Of a stretch of DNA of 6,328 bases, positions 1 through 4,139 are shown one piece after another. The position numbers were made by a program, and so were the translations under genes. A model generated the notes under the pieces. That model searched no databases. It saw nothing but the letters and a program-made list of their open reading frames with translations, and was not told where the DNA came from. Position 1 is the stretch's first letter. Each line of letters begins with the position of its first letter. The DNA comes from Ferroglobus sp. GTDB taxonomy: Archaea > Halobacteriota > Archaeoglobi > Archaeoglobales > Archaeoglobaceae. Location: positions 1 through 6,328 of the forward strand of contig WAJX01000110.1 of assembly GCA_015523665.1 (NCBI GenBank), in the 5' to 3' direction.

Positions 1-27
1 CAGAGCTAACTCCCCCCATCCGAGCAT
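1..27 (-). CDS. Divergent TatA-like protein, N-terminal fragment (cut by window edge)
   Basis: Reading the minus strand from the ATG at 27-25 gives nine codons before the window ends: MLGWGELAL. The first eight are identical in DNA to the start of the plus-strand TatA-like gene at 206, because they lie in the left arm of the inverted repeat. The ninth codon (bases 3-1, CTG) lies just outside the repeat. It differs in DNA from the plus-strand copy (TTA) yet still encodes Leu, as expected for a real second paralog rather than an accidental mirror image. The promoter-like element in the same arm sits about 25 bp upstream, as it does for the other copy. I infer a divergently transcribed TatA-like gene. 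Only nine residues are visible, so a truncated remnant or an assembly artefact at a contig end remains possible. Confidence 0.45.
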
Positions 28-77
28 TCATTATAGGTTTGTTTTTAAAATATTTTTAAGTTTCTCTCAAAGCTCTT
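4..77. repeat. Left arm of 74-bp perfect inverted repeat
   Basis: Bases 4-77 are the exact reverse complement of bases 156-229, 74 of 74 by hand alignment. The 78-bp spacer (78-155) is AT-rich and is not itself palindromic. Matching stops sharply: base 78 no longer pairs with 155, and base 3 no longer pairs with 230. Each arm contains a BRE/TATA-like element, a short leader, and the first eight codons of a TatA-like gene reading outward. The simplest reading is an inverted duplication, or a gene-conversion tract, joining two divergent tatA paralogs. Inversion of the spacer by recombination between the arms is possible, but it would leave both promoters in front of their genes. Confidence 0.93.
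51..65 (-). promoter_or_regulatory. Putative BRE/TATA promoter for the divergent TatA-like gene
   Basis: On the minus strand this reads AGAAACTTAAAAATA: a purine-rich BRE-like stretch followed by a TATA-like box. It is the mirror copy of the element at 168-182. The box centre is about 29 bp before the ATG at 27, so transcription would start within a few bases of the start codon. No GGTGAT-type site precedes the ATG, which suggests a leaderless or nearly leaderless transcript. This is inferred from pattern and spacing only. Confidence 0.4.
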
Positions 78-155
78 TCAAAATCTTCCTACTACTCTTT
101 GTTACATAAATTATATAATTAATCATTTTAGTTACTACATTTATAAAGTAATCAT

Positions 156-229
156 AAGAGCTTTGAGAGAAACTTAAAAATATTTTAAAAACAAACCTAT
201 AATGAATGCTCGGATGGGGGGAGTTAGCT
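156..229. repeat. Right arm of 74-bp perfect inverted repeat
   Basis: This is the exact reverse complement of bases 4-77. The arm ends after the eighth codon of the TatA-like gene that starts at 206, so it covers that gene's promoter, leader and the sequence for MLGWGELA. Confidence 0.93.
168..182 (+). promoter_or_regulatory. Putative BRE/TATA promoter for the TatA-like gene at 206
   Basis: AGAAACTTAAAAATA has an archaeal BRE-plus-TATA layout, with the TATA-like part at 173-181. A start site about 26 bp downstream of the box centre falls near 203, just before the ATG at 206. The A/C/T leader has no Shine-Dalgarno-like sequence, unlike most other genes in the window. I infer leaderless initiation. 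The element is fully contained in the inverted-repeat arm. Confidence 0.4.
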
Positions 230-517
230 TTAATCATAGTCCTTGGAATTCTCCTACTAGGCCCAGACAACATGCAAAAAGTGGCAAGAGAGTTGGGAAA
301 GCTCTACGCTGAGTATAAAAAAGCAAAAAGAAGAATTGAACTAGAAATACTATACGGAATTGAAGTTCCAGAGAGAGAAAGTCTAGAGAGATTAGAAAAA
401 GATATTTTTTCTGAGGAGAAAATTTCTGAAGAAGTAAAAAGAGTTATCCAAGAAAATTATATAAACGAAAAGGTAGAGAGAAATGTGATAGATGGTGATA
501 AATATGATAGGACCTAA
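206..517 (+). CDS. TatA-like twin-arginine translocase subunit (atypical)
   Basis: This 103-residue protein has the TatA/TatB plan. A short N-terminal stretch with a polar Glu at residue 6 leads into one hydrophobic helix (about 6-18), a Gly-Pro hinge (LLGP, 17-20), then an amphipathic basic helix (about 22-45, KVARELGKLYAEYKKAKRR) and a charged, probably cytoplasmic tail. TatA proteins oligomerise in the membrane with TatC to export folded proteins carrying twin-arginine signals. It departs from the family: the usual FG..KLPEL hinge is here LGPDNMQKV, with no Phe and no KLPE, so a TatB-like or specialised role is possible. The ATG at 206 has no Shine-Dalgarno site and fits leaderless initiation. 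Its last 14 bp overlap the next TatA-like gene, so the two are probably cotranscribed. The first eight codons lie in the inverted repeat. No tatC is present in the window. Confidence 0.85.
   Translation: MLGWGELALIIVLGILLLGPDNMQKVARELGKLYAEYKKAKRRIELEILYGIEVPERESLERLEKDIFSEEKISEEVKRVIQENYINEKVERNVIDGDKYDRT
494..499 (+). promoter_or_regulatory. Ribosome binding site GGTGAT deciding the start at 504
   Basis: GGTGAT complements the archaeal 16S rRNA 3' end and lies 4 bases before the ATG at 504. An in-frame ATG at 492 overlaps this site, so it is an unlikely start. The same motif at similar spacing precedes the genes starting at 1463 (minus), 1582 and 4140. Confidence 0.75.
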
Positions 518-818
518 TGAGCTTATAATCATCTTCATACTTGCTTTCTTACTTTTTGGTGCAAATAAATTACCAGAACTTGCAAGGAGTATGGGTAGAG
601 CTACTGGAGAGTTTAAAAAAGCTCAAAGAGAGGCGGAACTTGAGTTGAGAAAATTCGAACAAGATATGTTAGAAGGAAAATATAAAGATTCAGCTGAAAA
701 AAGGAGGAAACTTGAAGAGATTGCAAGAACACTTAACATAAATCCTAAAGGAAAGAGTGATGACGAGTTGCTTGAAGAGATTAATAGAGCTTTGCCAAAA
801 GAAAAAACTGAACCTTAA
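504..818 (+). CDS. tatA: Sec-independent protein translocase subunit TatA
   Basis: This 104-residue protein is a canonical TatA. The transmembrane helix covers about residues 5-18. The hinge and start of the amphipathic helix read FGANKLPELARSMGR (18-32), matching the family's FG..KLPELAR consensus, and a long charged helix follows to about residue 55. It forms the membrane-bound, translocation-competent part of the Tat system with TatC and exports folded cofactor-containing proteins. After a Lys/Glu-rich linker, residues 66-96 look like a second small helical unit, which is longer than minimal TatA proteins. The start at 504 is chosen over 492 because a GGTGAT site sits 4 bases upstream. It overlaps the preceding TatA-like gene by 14 bp and ends 3 bp from the end of the convergent XPF-type gene. 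Confidence 0.92.
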   Translation: MIGPNELIIIFILAFLLFGANKLPELARSMGRATGEFKKAQREAELELRKFEQDMLEGKYKDSAEKRRKLEEIARTLNINPKGKSDDELLEEINRALPKEKTEP

Positions 819-821
819 TTA

Positions 822-1463
822 CTAACTCAACCTATATCCCCTGAAAATGTTATAAATCCTTTTGGCTTGTTTCTCACCTATACCATTAACTCTCATTAAT
901 TCAGTAATAGATGCATTTGCTATATTCCTTAAATTCTTAAAATGTTTTATCAGCCTTTTAGCCTTTTCTTCCCCAATTCCTGGAATTGCCATTAACATTG
1001 CAATTTCGTAATCTTCTCTATAGCTTATTCTTGGGACGATCTTCAACTCTCCTTTTATAAGCTTCCTTTCAATATACTTCATAGCTAAACACATCTCATA
1101 CTCATCTCTGAAAAATAGCGGGATAATTTGTCCAAGCTCATTCCTAATAGTAATAGAGATGATTGCACCTATGAGGGGTTCAACTCCTATATCTCTGATC
1201 TCTAAAATATCTTTAATATCCCCAATTATAAATATAAACGATAAAGGGTACCTACTTGTAAGCTTATGAGCTTGTCGAAATATTCTGCCATCAACTATTG
1301 AATTCACAAAATCATTTATTTCTTTTCTTTCTATAGCTACCTCATAACTCTTATTTACTATAAGATAATCACTCACATCAAGTCTTCTTTTTTCAGCTAT
1401 AACACCTATACTTCCCAAAATCTTAACAATTCTGTCTGGCTCTCTATCATCAACGTATATCAT
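822..1463 (-). CDS. Stand-alone XPF/ERCC4-family structure-specific endonuclease
   Basis: This 213-residue protein begins with an ERCC4 nuclease domain. It shows VDDRE at residues 4-8, VSDY at 30-33 (in place of the usual GDY), and the catalytic signature ERKEIND at 45-51, equivalent to ERKxxxD, with the metal-binding acidic residues present. Two helix-hairpin-helix motifs follow, PGIGEEKAKRL at 161-171 and NGIGEKQAKRI at 193-203, which dimerise and bind DNA. Family members cut branched DNA (3' flaps, forks, nicked junctions) during repair and fork restart. There is no helicase domain, so this is the short form known from Crenarchaeota rather than the long helicase-nuclease fusion Hef of many Euryarchaeota. 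I see no PCNA-binding QxxhxxFF-type tail. The start has GAGGTGAT 4 bases upstream. The gene is divergent from the membrane-protein operon and convergent with tatA. Confidence 0.92.
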   Translation of the reverse strand: MIYVDDREPDRIVKILGSIGVIAEKRRLDVSDYLIVNKSYEVAIERKEINDFVNSIVDGRIFRQAHKLTSRYPLSFIFIIGDIKDILEIRDIGVEPLIGAIISITIRNELGQIIPLFFRDEYEMCLAMKYIERKLIKGELKIVPRISYREDYEIAMLMAIPGIGEEKAKRLIKHFKNLRNIANASITELMRVNGIGEKQAKRIYNIFRGYRLS

Positions 1464-1467
1464 TCAC

Positions 1468-1475
1468 ATCACCTC
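1468..1475 (-). promoter_or_regulatory. Ribosome binding site for the XPF-type nuclease
   Basis: On the minus strand this reads GAGGTGAT, 4 bases before the ATG at 1463. It is a strong match to the complement of the archaeal 16S rRNA 3' end and supports that start. Confidence 0.75.
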
Positions 1476-1512
1476 ATACCTCAATTTACTTTACATTCCT
1501 ACTTCATTCCCA

Positions 1513-1523
1513 CATAAATATAC
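1513..1523 (-). promoter_or_regulatory. Possible TATA box for the XPF-type nuclease
   Basis: The minus strand reads TATATTTATG around here, about 55 bp upstream of the start codon. A start site some 25 bp downstream would lie near 1490, leaving a leader of roughly 27 bases that includes the GAGGTGAT site. The BRE side is weak. Confidence 0.3.
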
Positions 1524-1534
1524 ACCTAACTTTA

Positions 1535-1548
1535 GAAAGCTTTATTAA
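1535..1548 (+). promoter_or_regulatory. Putative BRE/TATA promoter for the HdrE-HdrD-like operon
   Basis: GAAAGCTTTATTAA combines a purine-rich BRE-like half with a TATA-like box at about 1541-1548. Transcription would begin near 1570, just ahead of the GGTGATC ribosome binding site at 1573-1579, giving a short leader. Confidence 0.45.
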
Positions 1549-1572
1549 TCTAGGCTTTTAACACTGTTAAAT

Positions 1573-1579
1573 GGTGATC
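1573..1579 (+). promoter_or_regulatory. Ribosome binding site for the HdrE-like gene
   Basis: GGTGATC is a seven-base match to the complement of the archaeal 16S rRNA 3' end. It lies 2 bases before the ATG at 1582 (3 bases if counted from the GGTGAT core). Confidence 0.7.
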
Positions 1580-1581
1580 AA

Positions 1582-2391
1582 ATGGAGCCGTGGTGGCTCT
1601 TTTGGAATGTTACACAAGAAGTAAAATGGTTATTTTACATTTCTATAATAGTCTCCTTGCTTATATCAATAAAAGGGGTTAGAAAAACACTTTTAATTTG
1701 GGAAAAAGGAATAGATGATCCTGATGAAGAAATATACAATTTAAAGTCGTTTGATTTAATAAAACTCAGTTTTAAAATGTTTTTTTCCCCTGATTGTCTG
1801 TTAGCTAAAAGACTTTCAAGAGTAAGTAATACGAGAAGATTTTTTTTGATTATAACGATTTTATCATCAGTAATTTTAATTATAGGCGTCTTAATTAACT
1901 TTTTAGATTATTTTACTCATTTCACAACTTACATCTCCCAAATCATTCCAAGTTTTGCTTACACATTTGTATTTATAAGCGGATTGTTTGAAATTCTTGG
2001 CATTGCTCTCATAATCTCCGTCTTATTCCATCTAATAAGAAGATTCACAAATGGAGAGAGAATACCTAAAAATCCAGAAGTAATAGGGATGAATCTCATA
2101 ATACTACTCTTGGTAATTTCAGGTTTCTTAATAGAGGGCATAAGAGTTTCGATGATAAAAATATACGATACAGAATTTATAGGATCTTCTATATCTTTCT
2201 ATCTAAAGTTACATTCTCTTGACAAAACTTTTCTTTTAAGTCTACATAAATTATTTTGGATAATTCATGTTTCATCCTTTATAATCTTATTAGCTTATTT
2301 CCCATACTCCTATTTCTCACACCTTTTTGCATCTCAAATCACATTATATGCTGCTAAAAGAAGAGAGGAGGGGGAAAAGGAGGATGAATAA
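1582..2391 (+). CDS. HdrE/DsrM/NarI-like membrane cytochrome b subunit
   Basis: This 269-residue protein has five hydrophobic helices, at about residues 16-34, 87-108, 125-150, 168-186 and 222-241. That is the topology of the NarI/HdrE/DsrM/TmcC group of haem b membrane subunits. The last helix reads WIIHV...FPYSYFSH, with His229 and His247 eighteen residues apart. This is the same spacing as the two haem-ligand histidines of the last helix of E. coli NarI (His187 and His205, from memory). The second helix region offers only His113, so one or both haems is uncertain. GFLIEGIR at 181-188 is also typical of the group. The role would be electron exchange between a membrane carrier (quinone or methanophenazine) and the partner HdrD-like protein, whose gene overlaps this one by 8 bp. 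Gene order E then D matches methanogen hdrED. The start has GGTGATC just upstream. Confidence 0.75.
   Translation: MEPWWLFWNVTQEVKWLFYISIIVSLLISIKGVRKTLLIWEKGIDDPDEEIYNLKSFDLIKLSFKMFFSPDCLLAKRLSRVSNTRRFFLIITILSSVILIIGVLINFLDYFTHFTTYISQIIPSFAYTFVFISGLFEILGIALIISVLFHLIRRFTNGERIPKNPEVIGMNLIILLLVISGFLIEGIRVSMIKIYDTEFIGSSISFYLKLHSLDKTFLLSLHKLFWIIHVSSFIILLAYFPYSYFSHLFASQITLYAAKRREEGEKEDE
2367..2374 (+). promoter_or_regulatory. Purine-rich ribosome binding site for the HdrD-like gene
   Basis: GGAGGGGG lies inside the end of the HdrE-like gene, 9 bases before the ATG at 2384. A second GGAGG directly touches the ATG and is too close to serve it. Together with the homology start this favours 2384 over the in-frame ATG at 2327. 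Confidence 0.45.
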
Positions 2392-3535
2392 CCTTACAAA
2401 TCTTACAAAATTGCAGATCATAGAACTCTATGCATGCACGAGATGTGGTGAATGTGCTAACTGGTGTCCGGCTGTTGATGCATATCAAGACAATAAAATC
2501 TCTCCAGCTGAAAAAATCATAAAGCTTAGGAGGATTTTAGAAGGTAAAGATGTTGAAAATGAGGAATTTGCAGAGGCAATATTTAATTGTACAACATGTG
2601 GGAGATGTTATGAAGTATGTCCAGTAGGTATAAGATGTCATGAGCTTTGGCCAGCTGTAAGAGCAAGATTGTTAGAGAAGGGCTATGGGCCTGTTGAAAA
2701 AATTATTGAACTTCGAGAGACTATTGAGAAGTTACACAATCCATTCGGTTTACCAATGGAAGATAGAAATAAATGGATTGATAAAGATATTTTCATGGAA
2801 AAAGCTGAGATAGCACTTTTTATAGGATGTGAATTAGCTTATAGAGTTAAACCGATGGCTATCGGAGCGGTAAAAGTTTTAAAAAAATCTGGAATAAAAT
2901 TTGTTTTATGTGATGATGAATGGTGTTGCGGTTTCCCATTATACATACTCGGAGACAGAAGCGATGTTTTAAAAAAGGAAATAGAGCATAATATACAAAT
3001 CTTTGAAAGAATTGGTGTTAAAAAAGTTGCACCTTATTGTCCTTGCTGTTATGCTATAATGAAAAAAGTATGGAAAAGTTTCAATGGAGATCGCTTACCT
3101 TTTGAAGTTGTGCACATACTTAAAATTATCGCAGATTTAGTTAAAGATGGTAAAATAAAATTTAAAAAACCTTTTTATGGGAAAGTTGTTTATCATGATC
3201 CCTGTTATCTATCAAGAGGATGGGAATACGGAAATAACATTATCGAAGAACCCAGAGAGATATTAAGATCGATTAGAGGTGTTGAATTAGTGGAATTACC
3301 AGAATCTAAAAAGCTCTCAAGATGTCCAGGAAGTGGTGGAGGAATAAGAAGAGCAAACCCAGATTTGAGTGAAAAAATGGCTGAACAATTTTTTGATATG
3401 TTAAGAGGAGTAGATTTTGACGTTCTCTTAACCAGCTGTCCTGCTGTAAATGAGAGATTAAATTTTATCATGGAAAAGAAAGGTTATGAGATCAGAGTTA
3501 TGGACATTCTTGAATTCGCATCATTACACATCTAA
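2384..3535 (+). CDS. HdrD-like iron-sulfur protein (HdrC-HdrB fusion) with one intact CCG domain
   Basis: This 383-residue protein starts with an HdrC-like double [4Fe-4S] ferredoxin domain: cysteines 18, 21, 24, 28 (CTRCGECANWCP) and 69, 72, 75, 79 (CTTCGRCYEVCP). Two HdrB-like CCG domains follow. The first is complete, Cys149-X31-Cys181-Cys182-X36-Cys219-Pro-Cys-Cys222, fitting CX31-39CCX35-36CXXC. The second keeps the spacing but only three of five cysteines: Cys274, then Cys314-Pro315 instead of Cys-Cys, and Cys352-Pro-Ala-Val355 instead of CXXC. HdrD, DsrK and TmcB proteins take electrons from a membrane cytochrome and reduce a disulfide or pass electrons on; CCG domains hold non-cubane clusters. 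The overlap with the HdrE-like gene implies one transcript and one complex. The damaged second domain makes true CoM-S-S-CoB reductase activity doubtful. Methanogen HdrD is about 410 residues, so the length is close. No membrane segments are seen. Confidence 0.85.
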   Translation: MNNLTNLTKLQIIELYACTRCGECANWCPAVDAYQDNKISPAEKIIKLRRILEGKDVENEEFAEAIFNCTTCGRCYEVCPVGIRCHELWPAVRARLLEKGYGPVEKIIELRETIEKLHNPFGLPMEDRNKWIDKDIFMEKAEIALFIGCELAYRVKPMAIGAVKVLKKSGIKFVLCDDEWCCGFPLYILGDRSDVLKKEIEHNIQIFERIGVKKVAPYCPCCYAIMKKVWKSFNGDRLPFEVVHILKIIADLVKDGKIKFKKPFYGKVVYHDPCYLSRGWEYGNNIIEEPREILRSIRGVELVELPESKKLSRCPGSGGGIRRANPDLSEKMAEQFFDMLRGVDFDVLLTSCPAVNERLNFIMEKKGYEIRVMDILEFASLHI

Positions 3536-3590
3536 AAGCCCAAAAACTGAGCCATCTATTAATAATCATAGATAAATTATATTGATAATT

Positions 3591-3611
3591 ATTATTTATT
3601 TTTATTTTTAA
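3591..3611 (+). terminator. T-rich probable terminator of the HdrE-HdrD-like operon
   Basis: About 55 bp past the stop codon the plus strand has short T runs in series (ATTATTTATTTTTATTTTTA), the usual form of archaeal intrinsic termination. No strong hairpin is needed or obvious. The rest of 3536-3692 is AT-rich without genes. Confidence 0.45.
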
Positions 3612-3680
3612 TAATATAGTTTCCACGATATAATAGTTAAAAATTAAATAAAATCGGTCAAAATTTAAATCTCAATAATC

Positions 3681-3692
3681 TAAAAATAAAAA
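3681..3692 (-). terminator. T-rich probable terminator of tRNA-Arg
   Basis: Directly after the 3' end of the tRNA, the minus strand reads TTTTTATTTTTA. This fits oligo-T termination of an archaeal tRNA transcript. Confidence 0.55.
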
Positions 3693-3767
3693 CGGACCCG
3701 GCGGGATTTGAACCCGCGACCTACGGCTTAGAAGGCCGTCGCTCTATCCATGCTGAGCCACGGGCCC
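3693..3767 (-). tRNA. tRNA-Arg (anticodon UCU)
   Basis: A 75-base cloverleaf folds by hand on the minus strand. The 7-bp acceptor stem GGGCCCG/CGGGTCC has one G-U pair, and the discriminator is G. The D arm is GCTC/GAGC with GG in the loop. The anticodon stem is ACGGC/GCCGT with loop CTTCTAA, giving anticodon TCT. The variable loop is 5 bases, and the T arm is GCGGG/CCCGC with loop TTCAAAT. CCA is not encoded, as in many archaea. There is no intron. It reads AGA (and possibly AGG), the codons that dominate Arg in the neighbouring genes. It converges on the HdrE-HdrD-like operon. Confidence 0.97.
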
Positions 3768-4139
3768 ATTATAAATCAAGCATATATCAATATCACGATA
3801 CACTGTTACATGACATCAGTTTATCTCCTCACGATATTCTCTATATTGTATTAATTGTTTTTAATCCCCTTATCAGTTTATAAAGATTGCTTAAGTTATT
3901 AATCTCTTTTATTCTCATTTTATTTATACTAACTAAGTATATATATAGATATTATAATTATCATTTAGCAATCTAACAATGTTAAAAATGTAATTACGAT
4001 CAAAATTTAACCCATACTTTAATTTAAAAAATTTATAATTAATTAATATTTATTACACCACCATCTAACTATTTTTGTATAACAGTAAAACTCATAAAAG
4101 ATGAGCTAAAAAAATAATAGTTACCTAAAGGTGATAGAA
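3768..4139. other. Gene-free AT-rich gap beside orc1/cdc6; candidate replication origin
   Basis: No credible gene is visible in these 372 bp. Archaeal origins often lie next to orc1/cdc6, so the gap is a candidate. It holds a direct 10-mer repeat ATCAGTTTAT at 3815-3824 and 3872-3881, and CACGATA at 3794-3800 and 3830-3836 (a third copy lies outside, at 3624-3630). An 8-bp inverted pair, AGATTGCT at 3884-3891 and AGCAATCT at 3967-3974, flanks a stretch of about 13% G+C by my count, which could serve as an unwinding element. I do not see a clear origin-recognition box of the known dyad-plus-G-string form, so the origin call is inference. The gap also holds the promoters of the tRNA and of orc1/cdc6, which I could not place firmly; CTCAT(N5)ATGAG at 4091-4105 may belong to the latter. 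Confidence 0.4.
4129..4135 (+). promoter_or_regulatory. Ribosome binding site deciding the orc1/cdc6 start
   Basis: AGGTGAT lies 4 bases before the ATG at 4140. A GTG at 4131 is in frame but is part of this site itself, so it is not the start. Confidence 0.8.

Noticed and set aside
4..229. Invertible promoter switch (phase variation)
   Set aside because: Both promoters and start codons lie inside the arms, so flipping the spacer would not turn either gene on or off, and no recombinase gene is visible.
67..273. Minus-strand 68-residue open frame across the inverted repeat
   Set aside because: It runs antisense through the promoter and start of the TatA-like gene and has no family features; its low complexity follows from AT-rich DNA.
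492..503. Earlier in-frame ATG for the second TatA gene
   Set aside because: It overlaps the GGTGAT ribosome binding site that serves the ATG at 504, and TatA homology begins at that later Met.
1959..2141. Minus-strand open frame inside the HdrE-like gene
   Set aside because: It is a shadow of a clear membrane-protein gene, with no ribosome binding site or recognisable domain.
2327..2383. Nineteen-residue N-terminal extension of the HdrD-like protein
   Set aside because: It would lie entirely within the HdrE-like gene, is very basic, and has no HdrD counterpart; purine-rich ribosome binding sequence precedes 2384 instead.
3205..3471. Minus-strand open frame inside the HdrD-like gene
   Set aside because: It lies opposite the second CCG domain, whose plus-strand spacing is conserved; no independent evidence for a gene.
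4131..4139. GTG start for orc1/cdc6
   Set aside because: The GTG is part of the AGGTGAT ribosome binding site, which is correctly spaced for the ATG at 4140.
3536..4139. CRISPR array, insertion sequence or tRNA-linked integration site
   Set aside because: The repeats here are short and irregularly spaced, no transposase or integrase is present, and I found no second copy of the tRNA 3' end to mark an attachment site.
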